Assembly: GCA_013368315.1 (NCBI GenBank)
Contig: JAACJM010000121.1
Location: forward strand, 62,001 to 126,000
DNA length: 64,000 nt
Direction of reading: 5' to 3'
From: Tetrapyrgos nigripes
Taxonomy: Eukaryota > Basidiomycota > Agaricomycetes > Agaricales > Campanellaceae
Under the pieces are notes generated by a model that had not been told where the DNA came from, did not search any database, and saw only the letters and a program-made list of their open reading frames with translations. The position numbers and the translations under genes are program-made. Shown here one piece after another: positions 46,135 to 58,480 of this stretch (position 1 is its first letter; each line of letters begins with the position of its first letter).

Positions 46135-46533
46135 ACTTATCCAAAGTCTCTCTCCACACTTTTCCCCCCCTTTTGCTCCTTTATTTTTCTCTGCCCTTCT
46201 TTCTTTCTCTACATATGTCATGAACACCCAGTAGTAGTGCCCGGTTTTTCCGGTAGACAGGCTCATGCAAGGCTTTTGTGTAACAACGACCTCGACACAT
46301 ATGATCATGAATAGAGTCTCAAATCAAATTAAAATACATAATCTCGAAAAATCAGACTGAGACTGATGGTGATGATCATTGATGTCTACCGTGACCGTGC
46401 AGATACATATTGCAAGAAGCTGATGGTGGTGTCAAGATTTAATACATGAAGCATTATTCATGTGGTCTTCGAACCAGGAATGTTCCATTATGATAGTGAT
46501 TGATTGAGAGGTATTATTATACTTCTATGGCCA

Positions 46534-46540
46534 TATATAA
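46534..46540 (+). promoter_or_regulatory. TATA box of the GTPase gene
   Basis: TATATAA 37 bp upstream of the ATG at 46577, in otherwise non-coding sequence. Confidence 0.6.
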
Positions 46541-46576
46541 AGTCCTGTATTCAGCTCGCTCAATACAGTGATTGAC

Positions 46577-48206
46577 ATGGACCGCCATGTCTCAAACCCT
46601 TCGGAGCTTCCGCAGAAATTCCAGCGTTTTCGTATACTCGTCATTGGTCGTGCTAATGCTGGCAAAACGACGCTCTTGAATCGAGTTTGTAATACCACTG
46701 AGGAGCCTTGCATCTATGATGAACAGGCAAGAAACTTGGTGCGTTCCCTTCGTCTGAACATAGAAATTATAAACTGACCTTCAGGCACATCTTACAGCTA
46801 GAGCCTACTGCAGATGTGAATGATTGGAGTCCTACTAATGTCTTTATCTACTGAATCCTTTAATCAGCGTGGAATTCACGACATCAACCAGTCATTTTCG
46901 TTTTCCAGTAATCCACAGTTCATCTTCCATGATTCACCTGGATTTGAGAAAGGTGGTGTGAAAGAACTGGAGGATGTCCAACAGTTTATTAAGAACCGCG
47001 CAGAGGCAGCAAATGTGGAGGACCAACTTCATGCAATTTGGTATGTTTCTGACCAGCTTGGTTTCATTACTAGTATTGACTGCTACTGTAGGTTTTGCCT
47101 GGTGACTAACGCAGCAAAACCTTTGTCGGAACTGGAAGAAAGATTTTTCAAGGAGAAGCAATTTGGAAATGGTTTGTGTTTTTTCATTCATCATTTATCT
47201 CAATTCCCAACCATCGTCTAGTCCCAGTGATTGCTATATTTACCAAGTTCGATGACCTGGTTACGCTACGCTATGATGACGATTTGGAAGACATTGAAAT
47301 CCGTAACGATGCAGCAGCATATGTGGAAGATAAAATTCGAAAGCCACTAGCAGAGTATGATTACCCACCCAGCGCATATTTATGCTTGGAAGGTATGGTC
47401 TTGAATCTGTCTCTGAAGTACTATCATTCATTGTGTGGGCAGATATGCAGACAGACGATGGTAATCACCAGCAACAGGTAGTAGAACTAATAGAGAAAAC
47501 CATAGATTCACTCAGTGATCATGCTGTGAAGTCACTATCTGTTTCCATCCAGCAAAATGATTCAGACCCTCGCAACGAATATGCAGTCAAATAGTAGGTG
47601 TCTCTCATATGTGATTTTCTCTCAGTTTAAACATGATCTCATAAACAATTCCTGAATAGCGAGGGTTCTCAAAGTATGTTGTTCCTCTCTCTCTACCTTC
47701 ACTAGTATCAAACTGAAGCTTGCCAGTCAATATTGTTCATGGCAATCAAACCCAGACAACTATGAATGATAATAGCCAGACTGTGAACTCTCACAACATA
47801 AATGATCACAGATATTTTGATCAAAGGTACATTGATCAAAGATATATTGATCAGCGTACTATTCAAGGTATGTATATCTCTCATTCATCTTCAGTATGAT
47901 TGAGCTAACATTCTCTTATGATTTTCTGCAGTTATTCATCCTGGTTCAGTTCCTATTCCATGGAGATCATATGCATTCGGAGTTGGAGGAACAGTTATAG
48001 GATTGGCCAGCAGTACACATCACATTACAAATTTCTGCCATTTGCAGCAAACCAGACTCAACATTACAGAAGGAGCAGACAACAGCGCTCTTTACGATCC
48101 TCGGAATCCAGAATTTACCCTGGTTTTCCTTCTGCTGCTGACAACTTTTCCAAGGCCTGTAGTCAATCTGATCAATGACTTCTGCGGAGCCATTTCCCCA
48201 TCTTGA
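46577..48206 (+). CDS. P-loop GTPase (AIG1/MMR_HSR1-like) with Asn-rich repeat tail
   Basis: Nine exons in phase: 46577-46738, 46798-46815, 46868-47040, 47092-47171, 47222-47392, 47443-47593, 47660-47673, 47727-47867, 47932-48206; 394 residues, TGA at 48204-48206. ATG chosen at 46577 because the frame reads straight into the G domain. G1 GRANAGKT at 24-31, G3 DSPG at 82-85, G4 TKFD at 152-155. It resembles small agaricomycete GTPases; substrate is GTP by motif. After the G domain comes an Asn/Gln-rich stretch (residues 257-280, INIVHGNQTQ then TTMNDNSQTV) and a five-residue repeat RY[FI]DQ three times (285-299). The last exon contains a hydrophobic FTLVFLLLLTTF segment that could contact membranes. 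Function is not established; a role in signalling or stress is inference. Confidence 0.85.
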
Positions 48207-49479
48207 AAATTCAGGGCTTTGGAGACTACTAGATACCAATGTATAAACGCGCAAGACCGGTACCGTCATCGTCAGTCAGTCAATACGCAAATTGAGTCTG
48301 AGTCGAACTGAACTACAAGAAGCACTTGGTACGTACGTGATGATATAATTTGGGTTCGGCTGTCCGTTCTGTTGTAAATGAAAGTTTGGCTGTGCGAAGC
48401 CATGTATGTACGCTGTTTACCGGAAGTAGAACTTAAGCATTGGGTGCTACGGAGTGTTGCCAGCTCGAGGAAAGGAAAGTCAACGTTGGTGTTTATAGGT
48501 ATCTGGACAGATACGTCCTTTCCTGCAAGGTTTAGTGTACAGCCTTGTTGGCGAGGAAGAATTTTATTAATGATGGAGGATGTGCCAACACCAACAACAA
48601 TCGCAAGAGGCAAAGTGAGGATGAGGAAGAGGAGGTATTAAGAATGAGAAGGAAACATTTCAATGATCTCAAATTTAAAGTCAAAGCCCAGTGAAAAACA
48701 ATGCCGGGCACATCCGACGATGTCTGACCGTGTCCGGAAATAAGAGGGAAAACCGCTCCTGCCAATCGTTTCGGAAAGAATCAGAAAAAAGTCGGAAAAT
48801 TTCCGTATACCAGATTTTTTCAGAAAGATTTCTGGCGGCATCCGGTCATTGCTAAGAAAGATGCATTGTCGTTGGCACCAGAAATGGTCGGACAGGTCTG
48901 GATAGATCCAGAAGAAATCTGATTCTATTCCATTTCCTACTACTGTACATGCGAGTACTGTAACAAGCCTTCTGACTCCTGCCGAGTCCCGACCCCGACA
49001 CATCCACCAAGTCAAATCATCCAAGTCCCCGAGCCCAAACACAAACAAACTGAAACAAATGATTTAGCAACGCCGGACTGCAGGCAAACTGCAAGAGACC
49101 AGGGAAACATACCTTCGGTAACTGCGAGTACCTCGCCTTGCCAATAATGCAAATGATACTAAAGAGCATCCGCCTCGAGACCGTATTAACTACAAAACCA
49201 AAACTAAGTAGAGACACGCGTTGAGAGCAATAGACATACGCACCTCAAACTCAAATCGACATGCATATACACTGCTTGCTGTGAGAAAAAAAGGCAGAGG
49301 GGAGAGAGGGGGATTTAAGACAATGATATGAGCGTCACTCAACATTACACACCTTGGAAGACCCTCAGGCTGTGACACAGTTTTTTTATTGGGGTGTCTT
49401 GAGTGAGAGGTTGAGGACATGCTATGGTTTTATTTTCGTGGAGTTCTCCACCCTATGTAAAATGCAAGCCTCTGTCTTG
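48207..49479. other. Intergenic region downstream of the GTPase
   Basis: No confident gene. A minus-strand ORF at 48272-48613 (MPLAIVVGVGTSSIINKILP) could be an exon but has no partners. About 48690-48930 holds repeated GTCCGG/CCGGAC words that look like a decayed short repeat. Confidence 0.4.
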
Positions 49480-49535
49480 TTCGGTGGTGGTAGTCGGGAA
49501 CGAGCGTGACGTGATGTGAAATAGAAATACTCAAT
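49480..49535. repeat. Fragment of the D-type block
   Basis: About 55 bp (GGTAGTCGGGAACGAGCGTG ... ATAGAAATACTCAAT) identical or nearly so to 45665-45715. The rest of that block continues at 57310, so everything between is inserted relative to copy D. Confidence 0.7.
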
Positions 49536-50255
49536 AAGTCCGGTTCTGACGCGGCATGTTTGCCCTTGTTTAAATCTAAGGCTTATCTCAGAGTCTGACA
49601 CTCTATATCTGGTCATCGGCCCGGTGCAGAACTCCTCTTAGAGGCAAGACCGAGGCGCCCAAGAGCCGGATTGCACAAGACACGAGTAGAAGAGAACATA
49701 TTACCAGTAGGAAAATAATGAGAGGACTAATCTACAAAATCTCTCTCTAAACGAAAGAACATACATATTACAGTAATGCCCTAAAATCCGGAGGGAATAG
49801 GAGCTGTACAAAAAGAGCTATTGAGCAAGTTGCAGCGCCCCGGTAAAATGATGACTAAGCTGCCAGACGCGACCGTCGCGTCGCTCATCTACACCCATTC
49901 CAACGCGAAAAACGCGTTTAACAACGCGCCTGGTAGGTCAAGGCTCTGCAGCGTGAGTTAATAAGTCTAAAAGTGAAGTTAGAATGTCTCGTTACAAAAA
50001 AAAGGACGGCACAAGTAGGCAAACAACGCACCAAAGCCATGAATACAGCTAGACTCAGAAAAAAAACCATGAACAAGGAAAATGACGATCCGAAGGATGC
50101 AGCTCTCAAAGTGTCACTAGAAGATGTGAAGGTTGCAAAGGTGCGGGCTAAGGAGATGGAGAAACGAGCTGTCAGGGCAGAGAAGAGAGAAAGATAAAAA
50201 ATGTCTTACGGAGGGAAAAGTTCATATTTTCCTACCTTACATATTATACATACTA
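49536..50255. other. Sequence left of the pogo element
   Basis: Largely non-coding. A Lys/Arg/Glu-rich frame at 49973-50197 (VSLEDVKVAKVRAKEMEKRA) looks helical and ends with TAA; it may be an exon fragment. No start or partner exons supported. Confidence 0.35.
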
Positions 50256-51484
50256 CAGTCATCCACCGGCCAATGGCACACCACCGGCCAATGACACAAA
50301 CGACTCTGATGTCTTCCGAGCTGTACCTACCTGCCTCAATACAGTTGTAACAAGTAATTATATATTCTACCAATCTTTTGATTGTGTCTCGACACCTTCT
50401 GAGTAGTACTAGAAAATACAGAAGGTGATTACTGGTGTGCCAGACAGTATTTAGAAGGCTGCGCAGTCAGTTGGGAGAATTTCATCAAGATTTTTTACAT
50501 TTGTACTTTTGAATATATCTAATGCAAAATCTTGGCCATTATTTGGTGCGGAGAGTACTACTACATCTATATTAACGTGATGGTCAAAGCAAAGAGATGC
50601 AAAGTGTCATGCTCCATAAATGGTAACAAAATATCAAATTGGAATGGCTGCGGCTGGTACATTGACAAATTCTTGATCCGTCTTCATCCTCGATTACTCA
50701 AGGGCGGCATGACATGGTAGGCTGAGCAGAATCTATCACCAAGCGTCAGCGCAAAAAGACTGAGCTGATGGACACTCTTTATGCTAAGGCGGTCACACTA
50801 TACCAAGCGGAACATGGTCCAGGAGTCACTGAAGAGGTCCTTGGGAGGAAGCCGCATGGTCTACGAAAAATCTGTATCATCGTCGAGAATGAACACTATG
50901 AACAGACAAAGAAAGCCCTACCAAAACACTTGTCATCTTCAACTCTTCTCTGTCTTGTCAATGGCGGTACACCCAAGAACTTGTCTAACAGCAGTCAGGG
51001 CTGGCTTCTCCAATCTGAAGAGAAGATTGTCATTGACTATGCTCTTGAACTGGCTTCTCGTGGGTTTCCACTCACTCACCAAAGACTCAAAGAAATTGCT
51101 GACAAGATATGCCGATCTCGTTTGGGGGACAAGTTTTCGGAGAAAGGTGTTGGAAGGAATTGGACAACTCATTTTGTGGAGAAGCACAGCAGCCGTCTCA
51201 AGATGTTTTGGAGCAGCAACCTTGATACCAAGAGAGGCCAGGCTGTTAACCCCTTCATGAATGAAGAATACTTCAAGCTGTTGAAGGAGGTGTTGGAGGG
51301 TAGGAAGGACCATGAGTTTCCAGCAGCAGTAGTAGACACACCTTGGGAGCTGGAAATTGACTGGGAGGAAATCCTTATCCCAGCCTTGGGACCAGACGAT
51401 GCTGAGATTATGCTGCCAGAGATAGAAGAGAGTAGGAAAGAAGCTGCCGAGGGTTGGGTGGATGTTGATGAAACCGAGAGAGTA

Positions 51485-54461
51485 CAGTCATTTAGTAGTC
51501 CTTGAGTCAGTCGTAGTCCTTGAGCCACTCACGAAAATATGTATATTTTTGATAGTTCCCATTGTATTTTCTGCTTCTAAAGTACTCTATTATTGAGAAA
51601 TACACTTCCTTCATCTTTCATGAGGAGCTTGACCATCATGAGTGAGATATGCAGGTGTGGTGCCCAGATAACCGTCCAATTTGACTGATTTTCAGACGTG
51701 TCAAATTTTGGGATTCACCTGGGGATCGTTTTGGGGCATTTTGTGGCCGAAAATTTTACCTGATCATGAAGATAATGTTTAGCCCTTGATGTCCCAATAC
51801 TTGTTTAGGCAGTAGATCGATAAGCAATACACTGGGAGGCTCTTGAAAACTAGGCCACAAAAAGCGTGACAGCCAAACATGACCTTTGGATTTTAATTTC
51901 TCTCACCTTGTTCTCTGGATCATTTCCTCATTCAATATGCCGCGCCAAGTGCACTCTGATCTCAAGAAGGCCCATGACGCATCTGAGAAGAAAGCCAAGC
52001 AGCTGGAGGCAGCCATTAGCGAGTACCAGGAAGAGCTGAAAAAACCTGAAAAAGAAAGAAAGGGTATATGGAAGATTGCACTGGAGCATGGAGTGGACAG
52101 GTCTACATTGGGCAGACGAGTGAAAGGAGGCCGCACTATCCAGGAGTTCAATGCGTCAAAGCAGAAACTCACTGAGGCAGAAGAACACATCATCGCAGAT
52201 CATATCATAGAACTAGGAGACTGCGCCCAGGGGCCCACAAGAGCGCAGATTGAAGAATTCACAAATAATATTCTAGCTAGAAACCACAACAATAACTACG
52301 AGAAAGTCAGAAGAACATGGATATATGAATTTTATGCAAGACATCCGGACGTCCACACCTATTGGAGTAAATCACTGGATACACAAAGAGCCGGTGCCTT
52401 GAACACGAACATTGTCGAGCACTGGTTCACCTACGTGAAGACAAACATCATTGATGCAGGGATTTTACCGGAGGATTGGTACGGAATGGACGAAACCAAC
52501 TGCCCCCAGGGAAATCTAGCAAAGCAACGAGTAGCCGGTGGTTCAGGGAAGAGGACCCAGCATCAGCAGGGAGGAGGGAACCGCGAAACCACAACTGGGA
52601 TAGTCACCATTGGCCTAAACAGGACAGTACTCTGACCAACTCTAATCTTCAGAGCATCGAATTTGTGGTCAGCATGGTGTAACAATAACGTCACAAATGC
52701 AATGTAGGTGGAATAGAACTCACTGTTAAGCTTTTACCAATGTCGTTGCAGATTTTCTGCCTCCCCAAAAGGCTGGACCAGCTCCGAATTGATGATTGAC
52801 TGGCTTATCAATCACTTTGATCCTCAGACACGAGAGAAGGCACAGGGTCGACACAGGGCATTGTTCATGGACGGCCATTCTTTCCATTTCATGGAGCCTG
52901 TGATTGCATTTGCATTGGAGAATGACATCGTGATAATAGGATACCCACCTCACTGCACACATGCACTCCAGGGTCTGGACATCGTGTGCTTTGCCAAGTT
53001 CAAGGCACAGCTCAAGAAAGCAGTTGTTAATTTTGAGGAGCAGCATGGGCAGGCAGTCAGCAAGGCGGACTTCATGGGAGTCTTCGGTACAGCATTTAAT
53101 GAATTGTTTGATTCGGACACGATCAGGGCAGCGTGGAAAGCGACAGGACTGCATCCATTCGATCCGTCCGTTATCAAGCCAGAGCAGATGAAACCTGCGG
53201 AGGCACAGTCAGTAAAAAGCTCATTCGCTTTGAAGCAATCATAAAAAGCTTCCGTACCTATGAACCCTCATCCTTTGCACTGGATCCTTCTTTCGCTATG
53301 CCTCCTGAAACCCCTTTGACCTCAGCATGCATCTCCTCTCCAATATCTAGCCCCCTACAACGTCCTAGAGAGCCGCCATCATCTCCTGAAACACTGTCGA
53401 AATGAATGCGAATACTTACATCAAATCTCTCGGCCACTTCATCAGCCTCATTCTTGACATTGAAAACTCCCTACAGCTCCTCCATTCCCCTTCCCTTATT
53501 GATTGCTAAAGAAAAGGAGTGTATGGAAGAACCAAATTGGAACCTGATTAACATGTCATCGGATCCTGTTCAGTACACCAGAAAAGAACCTATGGGGAGA
53601 CAGATAGGCCAGCTCACCATTGCTTTATCAGAAGCCAAAACTCTTGTTGATGTGCATAGGGAGAATGAAGAGGCTTGGGCGGCTCAGGCAGTGCTACAGG
53701 ACCTGCAATTAAAGAAGATGAAAAGAGTCATTGTTGCGCAGGAAGAAAGAAAGAAAGATAAAGGAGATAAGGATAACACATCACTCCCAGGTCCCTCTGA
53801 GGGTTATGGTCGCATTTGGTCAGCTGAGGATATCTTAGAGCTCAAGAGGAAAAAGTGGGAAGGAGAGGAACAAGAGGCCAGAGAAAAGAAGGAACGAGTC
53901 AAGAACAAGGAAGATATGAAGATCAAGAAGGCAGCCTTTGAAGCAGAATGGAAGAAAATAATAGAGGGACATAAAAGGGCAGTTGACAAGTGGAATGAAG
54001 AGTGTCGGCAACTGAAGGAAAATGGTGCTAAGAAGAAGGATTGGCCTAGGAAACCTACACATATCAGCAAGAAGGATTTGTCGGTAAAATGGTTTGGAAC
54101 CAGCAAGAAATCATCGCAAGAGGTTGTTGGAGATGACAAAGGGGCCACAGGGGGTGAAGGCGACAAAGAATCCAACAAAGAGGATGAGCCGGTCGACGTA
54201 CAGAATGACTTTGATGAGGATTGACGCATTTACATAATGCTTGTCACACTGGCTCAAGGACTCCAAAAGCGTGACATTTGGACCTTCTCGATAAAATATT
54301 TCCTATACGACTATACTACTTGTACATACAATTTACTGTAGCTAGAAATGTACTCAAGGGGTTGCTGGAGCAACTGAATAAAAAAAGAATGGCCTAATTC
54401 CACAGTGTCGAGTATCAGAGACTCAATTCAAATTACTGGCTCAAGGACTACTAAATGACTG
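51485..54461. mobile_element. Pogo-type element nested in the outer transposase
   Basis: 2977 bp with perfect 22-bp terminal inverted repeats (51485-51506 and 54440-54461, starting CAGTCATTTAGTAGTCC), flanked by TA at 51483-51484 and 54462-54463. A second GTAGTCCTTGAG copy lies just inside the left end (about 51511-51522). It carries its own diverged transposase. Confidence 0.95.
51937..54227 (+). pseudogene. Pogo-type DDE transposase, nested copy, degenerate
   Basis: ATG at 51937. Exon 1 to 52703, intron with GTAGGT donor at 52704, exon 2 from 52752. HTH-like region around GIWKIALEHGVDRSTLGRRV, CENP-B-like middle (VHTYWSKSLDTQRAGALN), then catalytic acidic residues in YGMDETN, LFMDGHSFHF and LQGLDIVCF. 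TGA at 52633-52635 replaces the Arg present in the outer copy (IRPTVIFKG versus VL-stop-PTLIFRA). A frame change near 53200-53244 and a stop at 53403-53405 separate the basic, coiled-coil C-terminal part (53406-54224). This copy cannot make a full protein, although its ends are intact. Confidence 0.8.
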
Positions 54462-56274
54462 TAGATGCTGTGGGCAAGGATGAGGGAGAAGTGGAACAGC
54501 TGGAACCTACTCCGATCAACAAAGACTGCATCTATGGTGCCGATGAGTCAGGTTTTAATGAGGATGACGGGGCGAAAATACGGGTAATTGGAGCTAGAAG
54601 CAAAAAAATGCAGCATAAGCAGGGAGGTGGGAGCAGAGAGAACACGACAGTCATTGTTACCATTTGTGCTGACAGGACTGCCATACGCCCAACTGTCATC
54701 TTCAAGGGAAAGGATTTCCAGGTTAATTGGAATCAGGACAATCCTATGAAAGCAACGTGAGTTTACTGGCTTACTACTACTGTTAATGAATTACTTACAC
54801 AAGCAATAGGCTTGGTCATTCTGAGAAGGGATGGACAGATGGCGAGATAGGCGTTGCCTGGATTAAAGACTTCCATGAGCAAACAAAAGAAAAAGCTGGA
54901 GGACACACTTGCCTTCTACTGGTGGATGGACATAACTCACACTACACTGCCGGCTTTCTTCGCTTTGCTTGAGCCCATAGTATTCATGTGTCATGCTATC
55001 CAGCACATGGTACCCATGTCTACCAAGGACTTGATGTTGTGCTTTTCAAGCCCTTGAAGCAGTACTGGAGGGAGGTGAAGGAGAAGCTATTTCAGGAGAA
55101 GCATCAGCAAATCAAGAAGAGTAATTTTCTGGTGGTTTATGGAGAGGCACACCTTCAAGCATTGACCGCCAAAAACATCGAGGCAGCATTTGCAAAAACA
55201 GGAGTGTGGCCATACAACCCAAACATAGTCACCAAGGACATGATGGCGTCCAGCAAAGAGACGTCGTCTACAGGGTCACTACCAGTGCCTGAGCCAAGTC
55301 CTGTACACACCGTGTCAACCCTGATGCAGGCTATGCAGAAGCGGCAAGCTGAAAACTCACCCCCTTCCACTCCATCTGCTCGCAGGAATACCCGTCGGCC
55401 TAGACTCAAGGATCCCGAAACCCCTACAAGAAGACGTCAGATAGACCCAGATGAAGACATCTTCATGATGCCAATCCAGGATGGAATAAACAACTTACAG
55501 AAAACATCCACATCATTCCTTGTATCTGATACACCCATTGACGCAGCAACTGCTGTACTCCCTCACATGCCAACCTTCCAATTCTCCCCTATGAAGCCAG
55601 ATCTGAATGCTGCATTGTTGAAGACACCACCTTCAACTGAGCGAGAGGAAATATTATTGCTGGAGCTCAGGAAAATCATGAGAAAATACAACTCACTGAA
55701 AGAGACGGCGATTTCTCTGCAATCCTCACTTGTCCTCAACTCAGTGTACTGCGATACACTCCATGAGCGGTTGGCGGCCCAGGAAGAAATGAAGAAACAC
55801 ATCTCGAAAGCCCGTTTGATGGGAGATGGCATGCCAAAGTTGTTGACAAGCGAAGAATTTGTCAACCGTGTCGAGGAATTCATGAGGGAGAGTGAAGAAA
55901 AGGCCAAGCAGCTGCAGGATAAGCAAGCCAGCAAGGAGGAGATTGCTGCTGCGAGACGGGAATGGAGTGCATTGTGTGCTGCAAGGAAAAAGGAAAATGA
56001 GTGGCTGCATGCAATGTGGGTTACAGACAAGGCCTTGTGGAGGGAAGAGAAGAGCAAAGGAATTTGTACAAGACCAGAACCAAAGTGGGGCTCAATTAAA
56101 TTGGGTCCTGTTCCCAAGCCTGTCATTCTGGAGAGAGCTTCTAAGAAGAAATCCAGCATTTCGGGTCAGGGTCCAGAGGACAATGAAGAAGAAGGCCAAA
56201 TCAGTGGTTCTGATCATGGGAGTGAAGAGCTCGAGGAATAGGTATTCTAGTTGCTTAATACATACACTGTTCTA

Positions 56275-56958
56275 TTAGTTGTATGGACCCTCCATCCCAA
56301 AATAAGGTTTTAATCTTCTATAGTCTGCCAGTGAGTCGCGATTTGCAGTCTCACGAAGCTCCTTAACATGTTCTTTGGTATGATACAAGTTGAAGTTCAC
56401 CTCTGACAGTTGAGAATCACAGATATTCTCCACCAAAGTACGCAAACCCTGACTATTCTTTTTCTCCTGCTCTAAAGTCATCTGTAAATCTCTATTTGCC
56501 TTTCCAGCTGCTTCTAACTTTCCCTCTAGCTCAGCAACATGGTCACACAGCTGCTGGTATTCAGCCTGAGCTAAGAATCTATCAGAACATCCCTCAAATA
56601 ATGTGCCCATGAATGTACCCACCTTCCTGGAATCCTGATTTCCGAGCTTCATCTATCATTTTCTGAATTCTCCATGCTGGAAGATGACACAGGACACTGT
56701 AGCACGAGTGAGCAATAGTGCAGAAATGTAGGTATTATACACATACTCAGGGTCAACATTGAGTCCTTTGCCCAGCAGCTTTGTATCTCTTGGTCCTGAC
56801 TCGGGACTCGCAACAAGGGTCATGTCAGGGTTGTTGTAGATTGGAAGAGAAAGAGTTGGAACAGCGGTTGGAGCTTTCTGAGGGGTTTTCATGATATCCA
56901 AGTCCACAACATCACGAAAAACGCCAATCCGAAGGTCTTGAGTGGGTTCCGAGGCCAT
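56275..56958 (-). CDS. Coiled-coil passenger protein of the pogo element
   Basis: Three exons in phase: 56747-56958, 56623-56696 and 56275-56570; 193 residues, ATG at 56956-56958. A polar N-terminal half (DVVDLDIMKTPQKAPTAVPT) leads through PAWRIQKMIDEARKSGF to a coiled coil (YQQLCDHVAELEGKLEAAGK, LQMTLEQEKKNSQGLRTL) and a Tyr-containing tail. No enzyme motif. It converges tail-to-tail with the transposase, 33 bp away, and is inside the inverted repeats, so it travels with the element. The intact frame and splice sites contrast with the damaged transposase. Function unknown; an accessory role in transposition is inference. Confidence 0.65.
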
Positions 56959-57242
56959 TGAGACACGACGCGCAACCGTTGTTAATGTAAAAAACGCGTC
57001 GCTTGGGGCGACTTACAGTTATGTAAGCATGTGATGTGACTGATGCGCTCGCGTGGTTCTGTGCCAAATGCTCGATTTCGATGACAGCGACGATGAGCAC
57101 CCTCCCTCCCCACTGAAAAATCCACATCTTTGTCAAGAAGGAGAATTTATATGTAGAACAAATATGTACTACTCAGTTTTGCGATTTAATTTACCTAGAT
57201 CTCATTACGGCAAAGTGTACCATTGGCCGGTGGATGACTGTA

Positions 57243-57495
57243 TAGTCGAATAGTTCAATTTGCGAGTAGTTTAGAGGCAGAACGAGATTTGGCCGGTAAA
57301 GTTTTGTTACCGGCTTACATGTGATGCGATGTACGGGTCGAGTCAAATTTTCAAACCCCTGACCGTGTCAATGTTTTGACGCCCAGGCAGGCGATTCCTT
57401 TTTGGGATGACATCAGGGATTGCTTCCGGAGATCGTTGGCTTGTGATTGGATGGATGGATGGATGGATACAATTGTCAATGGACCCGAGGGTCCG
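57243..57495. repeat. Right flank of the pogo element and D-type block fragment
   Basis: From about 57310 it matches 45720-45850 (GACCGTGTCAA..TTTGACGCC, then TTTTTGGGATGACATCAGGG). It includes four ATGG repeats near 57450 and stops at the 8-bp duplication of the next element. Confidence 0.7.
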
Positions 57496-57775
57496 CACCT
57501 CATATTACCAAATACCCGGGTGTATACAAGCCGGTAAGCGATCGTTGATCCGCTTGTATACAAGGCGATATCTCTTACCTCCCCCAAGTCCGTTAAAGTT
57601 GGGGGACTTATAGGAGCTTATAGGGAGCAGGGAGCTGTATAGGGGAGGTGCCATTGCCGGTATTAGCAGGAGACCTTCGGGAAAGCTCGGGGGCATCTAG
57701 GCGCTCTCCCGTCCGTTCCCACGAGTCGTAATGCGTCATTTCCCGCCGCCGACACAGTATCCCACCATATCCTTC

Positions 57776-58293
57776 CAGTGTTCGCCTTAAGGCTTAAGGG
57801 CAAATTAATTTAAGGCCTTAACAAATTAACAAATTAAGGCCTAACTTGCTCAGAGAAATTTCTTAAGGCTTAATTAAGACTTAAGTAGAAAATGAAATGA
57901 GATACAAAGATGTAAACAACATTTTACTTGCTGTTGTTGGTAATAAAAGCCTTTGTCCATTGCTCTCTGGAATGCAGGAGTACTATATATGAGACTGGTA
58001 CAACCAAGATTTGACTAAGATCAGAAGCAAAATAGCAGCCATAGCCACATTAGCAGACTTGCCAAGTCTGAACAGGGCTGGAGAATAGAAGGTTTGTATA
58101 TGGAACTAAAGAAGCAGGAGGAGATACCCAATGATGGTGCATTGGAAGGCTTTGGGATGAGTACAGGGGTATTTAGAGAATTTTATTTTAGGCCTTAAAA
58201 TTCTCTTAAAATCAAATTAATTTAAGGCCTAGTTAAGGTTTTAAGGCCTAACTTCGTTGAGTGGCCTTAATTAAGGCCTTAAGGTGAACACTG
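57776..58293. mobile_element. hAT-type MITE (518 bp)
   Basis: Ends CAGTGTTCGCCTTAAGG and CCTTAAGGTGAACACTG, flanked by TATCCTTC at 57768-57775 and 58294-58301. The interior is rich in TTAAGGCC words. No coding capacity. Confidence 0.9.
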
Positions 58294-58480
58294 TATCCTT
58301 CCTTCCTCTTGAGGTTTGCAATCATTAAGATGGCGCTCATTTACACATTGAGGCCCATAGTGATAGCTTTCCTCTAAGTCACTACAGGTAGATCACAAAG
58401 GACATTGCTGTAGTATACATGTATATGACTAGTACTCTCTACAATGTACTGATGTGGCAATTTGTCTATCAAGGTGAAGC

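Larger units (their letters stand above)
40198..46340. repeat. Segmental duplication, copy D
   Basis: Partner of 8250-13490. It begins inside the Plavaka-derived short element (right end only) and runs through the intact Ser-rich gene and split tRNA to about 46340. From about 45480 it also matches pieces at 49480-49535, 57310-57480 and 60520-61330. Confidence 0.85.
50768..56241 (+). pseudogene. Pogo-type DDE transposase, outer copy, interrupted
   Basis: Exon 1 is 50768-51484 plus 54464-54756, split by the nested element; exon 2 is 54810-56241. Removing the insertion and one TA restores frame exactly (codon 239 GTA followed by GAT). The N-terminus includes a CENP-B/Tc5-type DNA-binding region (about residues 80-165, EEKIVIDYALELASRGFPLT through LDTKRGQAVNP). 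The catalytic acidic residues appear in YGADESGF, LLLVDGHNSH and YQGLDVVLF. A long C-terminal extension follows with Pro/Thr-rich and coiled-coil parts. A second lesion is TGA at 54970-54972, where relatives have Arg (FA-R-AH). About 813 codons in total. Confidence 0.85.
50256..57240. mobile_element. Pogo-type Tc1/mariner element, outer copy
   Basis: TA target duplications at 50254-50255 and 57241-57242. Terminal inverted repeats of about 26 bp, starting CAGTCATCCACCGGCCAATG at 50256 and ending with its complement at 57240, one mismatch. The interior carries a DDE_1 transposase, a convergent coiled-coil gene and the nested element at 51485-54461. Without the nest it would be about 4.0 kb. The CAGT ends and TA target fit the pogo group. 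Confidence 0.9.

Noticed and set aside
50781..51313. Alternative plus and minus frames in the outer pogo transposase
   Set aside because: The frame at 50768 alone shows the DNA-binding motifs and continues across the nested insertion.
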